Positions 1 through 8,133 of a stretch of 10,000 bases of DNA are shown here, piece by piece (positions within the stretch are counted from its first letter, which is position 1; every line of letters starts with the position of its first letter). The notes under the pieces are model-generated. The model was given only the letters and a program-made list of their open reading frames with translations, was not told the origin of the DNA and did no database searches. Made by a program: the position numbers and the translations under genes. The stretch is taken from the NCBI RefSeq assembly GCF_042767895.1, contig NC_091571.1, positions 31,703,450 through 31,713,449 of the forward strand. The letters run 5' to 3'. The DNA is from Penaeus vannamei (taxonomy: Eukaryota; Arthropoda; Malacostraca; Decapoda; Penaeidae).

Positions 1-236
1 CGTCACCGCGGCCGCAACAAGTCAATGGAGCGGCGACACGAGGGCCATTCCGGAAACAAAGGCCATAATACGGAGGAGGAGGAGTTAATCCCACTGTTCC
101 ATTATAGAAACAAAGGATTTAATCACTCAGAGGAGAACTTTCCGCCCTTTTTGTGCTGCTTGTTTGTTTGTTGTCGGGTGTTTATTGTTTTACATGTTGT
201 CCTCGGGGATGTATTTGATTCTGGAGTCTTATGTAA

Positions 237-239
<3 letters not shown>
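1..239. other. Unique flanking sequence with a weak 54 bp-offset repeat
   Basis: Mixed-composition DNA, GC-rich for the first 45 bases. The word CCATT followed three bases later by GAAACAAAGG occurs at 45-62 and again at 99-116, an offset of exactly 54 bases, with weaker matching after it (shared TAAT, then a GAGGAG-like purine stretch). An open frame starts with ATG at 25 and runs through the downstream A-run to 483, but its lysine tract simply reads the poly(A). I do not regard it as a gene. Confidence 0.4.

Positions 240-267
<28 letters not shown>
240..267 (+). repeat. Poly(A) run, 28 bases
   Basis: Uninterrupted run of 28 A. It is flanked by a TTATGT word on each side (229-234 and 269-274), which would suit a very short target-site duplication around a retroposed tail. 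The word is only six bases, and no retroposon body or AATAAA signal is visible just upstream, so a plain A-tract is equally likely. Confidence 0.9.
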
Positions 268-270
<3 letters not shown>

Positions 271-1136
271 ATGTGCTATTTTTGTTGCTGCTTCATTTTC
301 AAGAAGAAATATGTCGGAAAGAGAATACATATTTCTCCACCCCATGCCCATGTTTTCCTTATTGTATTTGTACCAATTATCCAGAATTCAATACCGAGAG
401 GAGCTTGGGATAAAAGCGTGAAATCAGTTCACAAAGAAACCACAAAGAGATTGAAAATTAATTGGGTTCGAGCTTCCAGATAGGTTAAAAAATTATGGCA
501 ACAAACTTTAGAAGTGATTAAGGAAGGCGGTGCGTTTCAGGTAAAATGTTTTTGTTCTTGACAAAAGAAGCACAAGAAGAGAGAGCAGAGGAAGAGGAAA
601 ATGAGAGGAAGAAGAAGAAAATGAAGGAGAAACAGAAAGGGATGAATGTAGGAACTGTCTGTTATTATTTTTTACTACAATTATGGCTAGAGTTAATTAT
701 AAGTCATTTTACTCTACTTACCTGCTTCTCGTCCTTTTGAACCGATAAGATATTTATGCCTCCGTGTTTCGTTCTCTCTCGTCTATTATTTCTCTCTCGC
801 CTGTCCTTCCATTGGTCTATTATTTACCTGTTTCCTCGTTCTTTCCTAGTTTATTTATTTATCTACTTATTTTCAGCTTGTCTTTAATATTTGGTACTGT
901 TGGATTGACGGTGGTTGCCATTTATATTCTTTTACATATTTCTAAAGGTATTTATAGTGTAATTTTATGATTAGACACCAAATATACATTAAAAGGACAG
1001 AAAATACAAGTTCCCATTTATCCACAATTATCCCGAATAGCCGAATAGCGTTCCTTAACTAAAGATAAAACAACAAAATACGATAGCTAATACAGCTGAC
1101 AGGTAGACCGGATTGCTAGTAGATTCCAGATTCCAT
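268..1136. other. AT-rich unique sequence, no supported gene
   Basis: No recognisable gene. 562-645 is strongly purine-rich (GAAGAAGA-type) and gives a highly charged 64-codon frame starting at 546; this is low-complexity bias, not evidence of a protein. 764-880 is pyrimidine-rich (TCTCTC/TTAT mixtures) and gives a serine/leucine-rich frame of 68 codons. A loose B-box-like word GGTTCGAGCTT at 464-474 lacks an A-box partner. Confidence 0.5.
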
Positions 1137-1220
1137 AAAAAAAAAAAAAAAATCTGCTCAGGGCGTAGATTGCAAAGTCGCGTCTTGAAATTAAAAAAGA
1201 AATACCCCCCCCGAAAAAAA
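1137..1220 (+). repeat. Homopolymer cluster: A16, C8, A7
   Basis: A run of 16 A at 1137-1152. About 50 bases later comes a run of 8 C (1205-1212), one G, and a run of 7 A (1214-1220). Ordinary slippage-prone low-complexity DNA; no gene function seen. Confidence 0.85.
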
Positions 1221-1560
1221 TTCAGTACACCCTATTGTTTGCTCGTAATTCCGGCTCAGCACAAACACAAAACAGAAACAAATAAAGTCGGAGTGTTCCT
1301 GAAAGTTTCTCATTGGAAGTCGGGACGCTGAAGAAGCCCCGCGTAGCTACAGTGTCGTGACCCCTAACACTTGCTTGAACCACGGTCTCTTAAGAAGATT
1401 CGAGTCTCGGTGTTTGCAGAAGACGACTCTTTAATAAAAGGTAAATGGGGAATGGAGATGATGATGATGAAAGAGAGGAATAACTTCATGGGTGATGGTC
1501 ATGATCGCTTTCGATTTATAAAAGGCTGACGTTAAGTAGATTCCCGATCCACATGCCCGA
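1221..1560. other. Unique sequence, no supported gene
   Basis: No gene seen. It holds an AATAAA word at 1433-1438 and a short GAT repeat (four full units plus GA, 1457-1470). There is no stop-terminated coding frame upstream that would make the AATAAA a convincing polyadenylation signal. Confidence 0.5.
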
Positions 1561-1615
1561 CCTTCTTTTTTTTTCTTTCTTTTTTTCGTTTCCCCTCTTT
1601 CGATTCTCCATGAAA

Positions 1616-1944
1616 CAGGGAGAGAGATAGGGAAATAAACAAAGAAAGGATGGGGAGAAGAGAAAGAGAAACAGAGAAAATATGAAGAGAAAAGAGAGAG
1701 AGAGAAAGGATGAAGAGAAGAGAGAATGAGACAGAGAGAGAGAGAAAGGAAAGATGGGGTAAAAGAGAGAGAGGGAAGGGAAAGACAGGGAAAAAGAGAG
1801 GGAGAGAAAGGAAAGATACGGAAAAAGAGAGGAACAGAGAGAGAGAAAGGAAAAATAGGAAAAAAGCGAGAGAGAGAAAGGAAAGACAGGGAAAAAGAGA
1901 GGGAGCGAGAGAGAAAGAAGGAAAAAAAGAATGGGAGGAAGAGA
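1616..1944 (+). repeat. Purine-rich minisatellite, unit about 31 bp
   Basis: Almost pure A/G on the + strand. The anchor GAAAGGAAAGA (with small variants) starts at 1744, 1775, 1806, 1845 and 1876, giving spacings of 31, 31, 39 and 31. Looser anchors lie at 1644, 1704 and 1913. Units read roughly GAAAGGAAAGAYAGGG, then an A-run, then GAGAGRGAGA. The 39 bp unit carries an extra AG-rich 8 bases. Open frames over it on both strands (for example 1532-2056 on the minus strand) exist because A/G-only sequence seldom makes stops, and they are not genes. A T-rich stretch (1561-1590) leads into the array. Confidence 0.85.
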
Positions 1945-2170
1945 GAGTCCTGTAATTTCGTTTTTCCGGTTTATTAATGGCGGTGCGAGAGCCGAGATAA
2001 AAGCCTACAGCCAGGGCATTAGTTACCCGGTTCCTTCGCTGCCAACTGTGAGACATTTGAGGTCTTGTGGTGGCGAGTGGCGAGGTGGAAGGAAATTGTT
2101 TTTATTGTTCATTTGTTTATTTTTTTGGGTGCTAGTTATGTGAGATGATCATTTGAAGGTGTACATTCTT
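1945..2170. other. Unique spacer between purine and pyrimidine blocks
   Basis: Non-repetitive DNA with normal base mixture, ending in a T-rich stretch at about 2094-2126. A 70-codon frame (1931-2143) crosses it without recognisable motifs. It separates two blocks of opposite strand bias. Confidence 0.4.
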
Positions 2171-2610
2171 CTTCTTCTCCTTCTCTCCCTCTCTCTCTCT
2201 CTTTCTTTCCTTCCACCCCCTCTCCCTCAGTCTATTTATCTATCTCTTTCTCTCTCTCCTCTCTTTCCGCCTCCCTCCTTCCTCTCTTTCTCCCCTATCT
2301 TTCCGTCTCACCTCTCTCTTTCTTCCTTTCTCTCTCTCTCAGCCTCGCTTCCCTCTCTTTCTTTATCTTTCCGTTTCCCTCCCTCTTTCGTCCTCTCTCT
2401 CTTCTCCCCGCCTCGCCTCCCACTTTCACTCTTATCTTGCCGTTTCCCTCCCTCCTTCGCCCCCCCCCCTCTCTCTCTCTCTCTCTCCCTCTCTTCCTCC
2501 CTCCCTCTCCCTCTTCTTCTCCTTCCCCCTCCCTCCCTCCCTTTCCTCCCCCTCTCCCTCCCTCTCCTTCCCACTCCCTCCCTCTCACTACCATCCCCCC
2601 TTTTCTCTCC
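2171..2610 (+). repeat. Pyrimidine-rich block with a 68-69 bp sub-period
   Basis: C/T-rich throughout and strictly pyrimidine from 2460 to 2572 (113 bases), including a C-run of about 10 beginning at 2460. A diverged tandem period is visible: ATCTTTCCGT at 2297, ATCTTTCCGT at 2365 and ATCTTGCCGT at 2434 (spacings 68 and 69), with a second marker GCCTCGC at 2342 and 2410 (spacing 68). The second and third copies match closely for about 28 bases after the anchor. Open frames here on both strands are serine/leucine/proline or arginine/glutamate runs and are artefacts of composition. Confidence 0.8.
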
Positions 2611-2750
2611 ATCTTTCTCCATCTCTTCTTATTCACTTACGTACCGTCATAATTGTTCATGATTGTTCACTACCGAAACTCTTTCTCTCCATCTCTTCTT
2701 ATTCACTTACATACCATCATAATTGTTCATGATTGTTCACTACCGAAACC
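2611..2750 (+). repeat. Tandem duplication, 2 x 70 bp
   Basis: Two head-to-tail copies, 2611-2680 and 2681-2750. The inner part is nearly identical: 2621-2679 matches 2691-2749 except for G-to-A changes at 2711 and 2716. Both changes turn a CpG of copy 1 into CpA. The first 10 bases and the last base of the unit are slightly diverged. Unlike its neighbours the unit is not low-complexity (it contains ATTCACTTAC and TAATTGTTCATGATTGTTCA). Confidence 0.92.
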
Positions 2751-2947
2751 CTCGCTGTCATTTGCCATAGATGCTTGACAAGATCAGTCAGTCACGCCCT
2801 CTTACTCCGTGTGTGTGTGGAAGCGATGGCTCCTGCACACTGGACCGACAAATCCATTTTAGTCCGTGAGCATAAATAGGCAGCGGAGTCAGTTACGTAT
2901 GGATTGACATTTTTGCTTTCATGTTTCATAGGATTACTGACTGCATT
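2751..2947. other. Unique sequence between the duplication and the microsatellite
   Basis: About 200 bases of ordinary mixed sequence containing a short GT run near 2809-2819. No gene, RNA or regulatory motif recognised. Confidence 0.5.
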
Positions 2948-3197
<250 letters not shown>

Positions 3198-3216
3198 GAA
3201 TTCATGTCGAACAAAT

Positions 3217-3288
3217 TGCAAAAGGAACAACGCAGGGAAGAACATATTTGTGTGTTTTCTTGTTCTTCCCTTTGTTGTTCCTGTTGCA
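3217..3288 (+). repeat. Imperfect inverted repeat (hairpin), 28 bp arms
   Basis: The left arm (3217-3244) and the reverse complement of the right arm (3261-3288) agree at 25 of 28 positions, with a 16-base loop (3245-3260). Mismatches fall at 3222 and at 3232-3233. In a + strand transcript, 3232 pairs with 3273 as a G-U wobble. Outer arm ends read TGCAA and TTGCA; the inner ends read GGGAAGAACA and TGTTCTTCCC. It lies between the long GT tract and a shorter GT tract. It could be a microRNA-like hairpin, a remnant of a small inverted-repeat element, or a template-switch product. The sequence does not decide among these. Confidence 0.85.
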
Positions 3289-3400
3289 GTGTGTGTGTGT
3301 GTGTGTGTTTAAGAGAGAGAGAATGTGTGTATGAGAGAGGGAGAGAGGGAGGGAAGCTGATAGAGAGGGAGAGAGATCATTTGTGTGTGTGTCTGCATGC
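3289..3400 (+). repeat. GT run and mixed GA/GT low-complexity DNA
   Basis: (GT)10 at 3289-3308, then GAGAGA and GGGAGAGAGGGAGGG stretches and another short GT run near 3382-3392. Degraded continuation of the microsatellite landscape upstream; no gene. Confidence 0.8.
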
Positions 3401-3775
3401 ACATACGAATCAGGGAAGTGGGTCGATGGACCGGTAGTTGATAGATCGATAGGTAAATAAAGACAGATAGATATGGAGAGATAAATTGATATAAATACAG
3501 ACCAATGTGTATACATGCCTTAGCAAGTTTGTATAGTTATGCAAATCGGAGTGTGAAATAATGAGCCTTCATGCAAACAAAGGATTTCATGAAATAAAAA
3601 AAAGGATATTTCACAAAGAAAAAGTTTCCTTATCGGTAACACGACGAACAACCTCAGCGAAACTGTTGCTGCTTGAAATACGGAGTTTACCTTCCCTAAG
3701 CTCTACCCATCTCAAAGGGACGTGTGGACATGTGTATATATTCAGTACCTATAAATATACATAAATGTGTGTTTA
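3401..3775. other. GATA-rich then unique sequence, no gene
   Basis: 3439-3498 contains scattered GATA/TAGA tetramers with interruptions. 3500-3775 is AT-rich unique DNA. An open frame of 67 codons (3561-3764) has no recognisable motif and is of a length expected by chance. Confidence 0.45.
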
Positions 3776-3906
3776 ATCGAATATATATACATATACATAT
3801 ATTGACTGATAGATAGGTATTGATAAATAGATAGATATGTAAATATATATCAAATAATATATTCACACATATATATATTTCGTGTTATTTATTATTTTTT
3901 TTTTTT
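3776..3906. repeat. AT-rich low-complexity tract with T12
   Basis: Alternating ATATAC/ATATAT stretches, TAGATAGATA-type tetramers and a terminal run of 12 T (3895-3906). The alternating TA blocks are locally self-complementary. Confidence 0.85.
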
Positions 3907-3983
3907 CATACGGGGCCTAATATTCTTTAATAAACAGCTATCCTAAAAATATCATCGTAAGAAAATAAATATTAGAAATAAAC

Positions 3984-4217
3984 ATGAAGTTAAATAGATT
4001 AAATGAGCCATTAATCGAAGGTGGGGAAAATCTAACCTCAGGAAAGCTACTACGATCAGCCATCATTAAGGTCATCGAGGGTCAAGGGAGAGAAAGTTGT
4101 AACCCATTACTACCATTCCGGATTGGAAATGGCCCATTCCCTGATCTTTCGGGAGAATTGGATGGGAATAACACCCGGAGAGTAAGGAATGACCGACCTT
4201 CAAAATGCGCTGAATAA
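3984..4217 (+). CDS. Small open frame, unrecognised (77 codons)
   Basis: ATG at 3984 has an A at -3, a fair eukaryotic start context. The frame ends at TAA 4215-4217. The product would be hydrophilic, with no signal peptide, membrane segment or cysteine motif. Its composition is varied, with mixed charges and glycines, unlike the low-complexity frames elsewhere. A GN-NTR region (residues about 49-65) shows no known motif. It sits in the longest low-repeat stretch of the window, but nothing nearby (promoter, splice sites, poly(A) signal) supports expression. It may be a chance frame, a fragment of an exon or a decayed gene. I do not recognise it, and 77 codons is not beyond chance in 10 kb. 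Confidence 0.15.
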   Translation: MKLNRLNEPLIEGGENLTSGKLLRSAIIKVIEGQGRESCNPLLPFRIGNGPFPDLSGELDGNNTRRVRNDRPSKCAE

Positions 4218-5127
4218 AGCCATTAGGTTTCTGGGTTACTCTTTGGATCTTATTTGTTATCTGTTATATATCTATTTCTCAGCGTTCACTTTGCGTCGAA
4301 GATGAAAATAAAGATACACACGGAAGGATAGAAATGGCAGGGAAAGAGAAATGTAAAAGGTTGGAAGAGAGAGGCCACACTAATCGATATAGAGGAAGCC
4401 TTACACCCAAGAACTTAATGTTGCGCGGTTCCGACAATGGAAAGTGAATTCGAATGTTGCGCTCGAAGTTCCTACAAATCCGAGGCAGTTCAATTGTCCA
4501 AAATACCAACGTCCATTATTAAACAGTCAAGTTTCATATCCGACTTCGCCCGCAGAGCTTGCGACTCGTAAACTATGAACAGAATGGTCTGAATTACAGT
4601 GTATATTGCGGAGTACAGTCGGTCCTGTACGCGAGATACGCCTCGACTTCGGGATGGCAAAAGGGTTCTCAACCTTAGGCGACTTTACGTGGCCTAAGAT
4701 GACCTTTACTTCTTCTTAGGTTATGCGGAAGAGAGGAATAGCATTGCGTAATGGTCAGTCACTCCGACAAGAGAGGAGGTGTGGTAAGAGAGCGAATCTT
4801 CTATCGGGTATTATTACGCTTAACTGAAGGTAACGATCGCCATTATTTTTGTCCGTTGGGAAACTAAAGAGCTAAAGTAGGAAGTTCGGAAGTGACGCTA
4901 CTGTGCTACTCCTAATGCGATGTCCTGTCGATTATACTCCACTTGGCTCTCCATCCTAGGGGCATGGTGTGGAGTTATTGAACTAGACTCCTTAACTACC
5001 GATCAACTACCTGAACTTACTATTAACTTCCGGGTTAACATTGTTGGTCTATTTGCTATATCAGCGATATATGCTTAAACAATTATTGCCTAAAACACTG
5101 TATATTACACTCAGTTCCTAATTATAG
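4218..5127. other. Unique sequence, no supported gene
   Basis: About 900 bases of mixed-composition DNA. Two overlapping minus-strand frames (4279-4509, 76 codons; 4490-4672, 60 codons) have no recognisable domain. GGTTCTCAACCT at 4664-4675 resembles a word common near the ends of some hAT-type elements, but no paired terminal repeat or 8 bp target duplication is visible. No RNA gene was found by eye. Confidence 0.45.
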
Positions 5128-5352
5128 TGTTGTTTCTCTAATCTGCTCGTGATTGTATCTGCACCAGTAATTACTTTTTGGAATGTCAAACAAAATGCAG
5201 ATGAGAAGGCATTTTATGTGTTTGTTAGATATATTTCCTCGAATCAAGTCACATTTGTTGCAACGAGCATTTACACGCTGAAACTTTTAGGCAGAATTGC
5301 TTCATACACAACTCTCGATGAAGGTCGCGTAAAGGCTTCTGTTATTCAATAA
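5128..5352 (+). other. Open stretch, possible exon remnant
   Basis: The frame is open from 5128, just after an in-frame TAG, to the TAA at 5350-5352. It has no ATG near its start; the first start-like codon is GTG at 5149, which animals do not normally use. If coding at all, it would have to be an exon entered by splicing. The sequence before 5128 (TTCCTAATTATAG) is only loosely acceptor-like. The stop overlaps an AATAAA word at 5348-5353, an arrangement that would leave no real 3' untranslated region before the signal. The predicted peptide has varied composition with a mildly hydrophobic start, but I recognise no family. Confidence 0.12.
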
Positions 5353-6122
5353 ACTCACAGACATAAAAGACGAAAGAGAGACACACCGAGATAACAAACG
5401 AACGGAGGCGCGCGGGACATAACCGTTAAGAAGTGAGCCGACAGATGGCTAACTTACTCTTGCGCCGATCGAGCTTCCCAACTCCTCCTCTTCCTTCTTA
5501 AACGGACAAAAGCTCTCTCCAGATTTACGAGTTAAATCCATGTTCCTCGCAGTCTCGCACGGAGTAAATGGTCCCGTCTTTCTCCTTAACCCTCGCGGTC
5601 GTGTAAGAACCTACGCTGCCACGTCTCCCCCAGAGTCGTAGAAATTATTCGCTCTCTCTCCTAATGGGTTTCTTTTTCCCTTTGATATGCAGATATTGTA
5701 ATAATCTAAGCTATTTTACAAGAATAGCTTCGCAGCTTTGGTCTTTCTTTTGCCTTGTGGAGGAATGCAGGAAGGTGAGGTTACAAAATGTTAAAATGAA
5801 AATGATGTGGTATATTGCGTCTAAGCTGGAGTAGGCCGGTAAGTATTACTGTTGTAACCGACGACAACATTTAAAACAGCTAGTGACAGCAACTGTACCC
5901 TGCAACTTTTGGTATAAGCATATTTTCAGATCTTATTATGATAGGATGATGTTTTGCTTTGTAAAAATCTTGTAGAATTCAAGAGTTTTGCGTTTCTCGT
6001 GACCAAGAATTCTTTCTTTTTCCGTGATATCAAATAGCAGATACAAGCAGTGTTTACATAAATGTATGCGAATATTCATATTCCGCTCTTTATTACATTT
6101 TTGTGCTAATGTATAACTTCAC
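5353..6122. other. Unique sequence; CpG-bearing segment and a small hairpin
   Basis: No gene seen. 5395-5640 is visibly richer in CpG than its surroundings (GGAGGCGCGCGGG near 5404-5416 and several CG words after it). A perfect 8 bp stem with 7-base loop lies at 5708-5730 (AAGCTATT and AATAGCTT). The rest is AT-rich unique DNA. Confidence 0.45.
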
Positions 6123-6500
6123 ATGCACGCACGGACACACACTCGCAGGAATATGAAGGAAAAAATTCATATAAGCAAACAGGTACACACACTAAACAAA
6201 TACAAATTTATACGCAGCACAGAAATGAAATTAGCTGAATGTCGAATTTATCTCTGCAAACCGAGGGGTAGTATTTTCCCCAAATTCAATGTTTACGAAA
6301 TTATAACAGCAAGCTTAATACAAACACTCTTGCGTTTTAATGTTATTAATCATATGCAAAATGCTGTAAGGCGCAACAATGTTCACAGGGTTTCCGTGCA
6401 AATACAATTTCACATAATGTTCATCATCGCTATAATCATTTCCATCTACATCTCCAGACTTTATGATTATTGTTGTTTACTGCTGTTAATGATGTCTTAA
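6123..6500 (+). other. AT-rich open frame of 125 codons, unrecognised
   Basis: ATG at 6123, stop TAA at 6498-6500. The start lies in a CACGCACGGACACACAC low-complexity patch, so the first residues (His/Arg/Thr) reflect repeat DNA. The middle is lysine/arginine/isoleucine-rich, and residues about 96-110 form a hydrophobic isoleucine run with cysteines and leucines after it. This is the kind of frame AT-rich intergenic DNA gives by chance. I see no domain, no convincing splice sites and no upstream promoter. Confidence 0.1.
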
Positions 6501-7135
6501 TTGCTTATAGTTTTTTCTGTCTTCTATTGCCGATTTTCTAACCTTTACTTGCAAATCGACCAACGTCATCCCACGTTCGTATCACCATAAACCTTATTAA
6601 TCGCATTACCATACCATAAAAGCGATCAGAATCATAAAGCCATTCGCTATAAAGGCACGATTAACCACGCATGATTTTTATTCTTTTCTTTTCGTTACTT
6701 CTTTTCAATCTTTTTTAAGCTCTTTCTGTGGGTTGATTCCTCGAAACCAACAGCAAGCGAGCGAAGAGAAAATCAGGGAAAATCCTGTTTTGCGGTGAAG
6801 GGCCAGCGCCCCGACAGGAAACGCAGGAAATATGATATCCTTCGGGATGTTTGGGAAAATGTTGCTATTGATGTGACTTCCAGATGTTGACGGCCGTAGC
6901 CATGGCCGCGTTGCTGTGCGTTAACGATTCCTTCCCTCTTTTACGCGGTTTTTAGTGGCTGTCGCCGTCGCTTTATTGTGTACGGACGGAGGCGCAACCT
7001 TGTTGTTAATGGACGTCAATGTGTTTTTGATAATTTGGTGGATTTCGTTCTCTCCCCGGGTTTATCACTCCTTCTGTACAGATTGTTTCGTGATTTCATG
7101 AAGTAGATAACTCTTGGTATTCTCTCCTTTTTTAA
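6501..7135. other. Unique sequence with a CpG-rich patch
   Basis: No gene supported. 6885-7015 is rich in CpG (GACGGCCG, GGCCGCG, GTCGCCGTCGC and others). It contains an ATG at 6902 in a strong Kozak context (GCCATGG), but that frame closes with TAG after 17 codons. The segment could be a promoter or 5' exon fragment; nothing downstream confirms it. Confidence 0.4.
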
Positions 7136-7330
7136 ACTTATTTTGTGAAAGTACAGTTCGAAAAGGCAATTCCTGAAATAGCTTTCGACTTTCGAATCAT
7201 TCCTAGCGTTAGCGTTTTGTTTCCAGATCAGTATGGAATAAAACCGGCTTTAAACAGCAGTGCTAAAAAGGCGAAAGGAAATCGAGTGCCAACCAAACAG
7301 CTCGTTCGGAAGCAGGAACGACGGGCTTAA
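7136..7330 (+). other. Open stretch without ATG, possible exon fragment
   Basis: Open from 7136, after an in-frame TAA at 7133-7135, to TAA at 7328-7330. It has no ATG in its first half; the first start-like codon is GTG at 7145. The peptide would be varied in composition and lysine/arginine-rich towards its end. The codon mix looks more balanced than in the neighbouring AT-rich DNA, which is why it is noted. If real it would be a 3'-terminal exon or a gene remnant. No motif or family is recognised, and the upstream acceptor-like sequence (a T-rich stretch, then AAACTTATTTTGTGAAAG) is weak. Confidence 0.12.
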
Positions 7331-7598
7331 GCTGGCATTGTTCTGCTTTCTACTCACGTTGTAGAATTCGTCGCATTATATGCTAGGTGTCTCTGCCGAT
7401 CGATCACAGGCAGCTTTTCGGGCGCTAAAGCATGTGAGTTTCTGCGAAGTTCCCTTTAAAATAATGATCTTCCTTCGATCTGCTGTCACTTCCGCTCCCG
7501 CTTGTCCTCGTCGGCCCATCGCGTCCCAGCGTGGTCCAGAATGCTTGACCAATTTCATTTATTTAAGAGCAATTCGATAATACATTTGAGAAAAGTTT
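7331..7598. other. Unique sequence, no supported gene
   Basis: An ATG at 7380 begins a 66-codon frame. Eighteen codons in, at 7434-7439, lies GTGAGT, a good match to a splice donor. A minus-strand frame overlaps most of the same stretch (7376-7558). Neither shows a recognisable domain. Confidence 0.35.
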
Positions 7599-7979
7599 AT
7601 GCCCTATTTTAGGGGTATTGGGTACTTTGTATCAGTTTATGGTATGAATATCTTCCTTTATTTCGCGAGAAGGAAGCATCGGTTTACATTTAGCCATGGA
7701 ACCATTCGGGACACAACAGAACGTCATAAAGCGATAACTATTCTTTGTCCTCGAGGACGACCATCAAGGAGGACTCAATGGTACCGTGTCCCAGATGAGA
7801 AACGAAGGGAGCCTAGAGTACACGCAAGAACAAGGGAACAAGAAGAAAGTTTACATTTCGGTTCTCGTTGGGACAAAACCGCTCCTGAATTAAGGCATCT
7901 CATTAACATGGTACGTTATGCTCTGTCATTTCTCACTGCTGGTACTTTTGTAGGTTATCATTCCATCTATATAGTTTGA
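7599..7979 (+). CDS. Best coding candidate: basic protein or exon with hydrophobic C-terminus
   Basis: ATG at 7599, stop TGA at 7977-7979, 126 codons. The start context (TTTATGC) is poor, so the true coding part may begin downstream or be entered by splicing. Residues about 41-92 are rich in arginine and lysine (CPRGRPSRR, PDEKRREPR, RWDK). Residues about 101-126 are mostly hydrophobic (ALSFLTAGTFVG near 108-119) and could span a membrane once. The order basic-then-hydrophobic at the C-terminus is seen in tail-anchored and some mitochondrial inner-membrane proteins; that is analogy only. An alternative reading is an internal exon ending at 7953, where TAG/GTTATC makes a weak donor. The frame stops just before the 157-base pyrimidine tract. 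I recognise no family. The varied amino-acid use is the main argument for coding. Confidence 0.28.
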   Translation: MPYFRGIGYFVSVYGMNIFLYFARRKHRFTFSHGTIRDTTERHKAITILCPRGRPSRRTQWYRVPDEKRREPRVHARTREQEESLHFGSRWDKTAPELRHLINMVRYALSFLTAGTFVGYHSIYIV

Positions 7980-8034
7980 CTCTCTCTCTCCCTCTCCCTC
8001 CCTCCCTCCCTCCCTCCCTCCCTCCCTCCCTCCT

Positions 8035-8133
<99 letters not shown>

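Noticed and set aside
8..15. GCGGCCGC (NotI site) at the window start, possible cloning remnant
   Set aside because: A single 8-base site in GC-rich DNA with no adjoining vector sequence proves nothing.
25..483. 152-codon frame reading through the A28 run
   Set aside because: Most of its middle is a lysine tract from poly(A); any change in run length shifts the frame. No domain recognised.
1344..1407. tRNA- or SINE-like A and B boxes (TAGCTACAGTG at 1344, GATTCGAGTCT at 1397)
   Set aside because: The position before the T-loop cannot form the usual G-C closing pair, no acceptor or anticodon stem can be drawn, and no A-rich tail or target duplication follows at a fitting distance.
3257..3290. 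Pyrimidine stretch ending in CAG that resembles a 3' splice site
   Set aside because: It is the right arm of the hairpin, and what follows is a GT microsatellite, not a plausible exon.
4664..4675. GGTTCTCAACCT, a word seen near the ends of some hAT-type elements
   Set aside because: Only 12 bases, with no partner inverted repeat or target-site duplication found in the window.
5708..5730. 8 bp perfect stem with 7-base loop as a possible terminator
   Set aside because: No T-run follows, the setting is eukaryotic, and a stem this short is expected by chance in 10 kb.
7377..7433. Short resemblance of the frame (Y-M-LGVSADRSQAAFRALK) to the start of a J-domain
   Set aside because: The spacing between the Tyr and LGV is one residue short, there is no HPD motif after it, and the match is under 20 residues; chance is the simpler reading.
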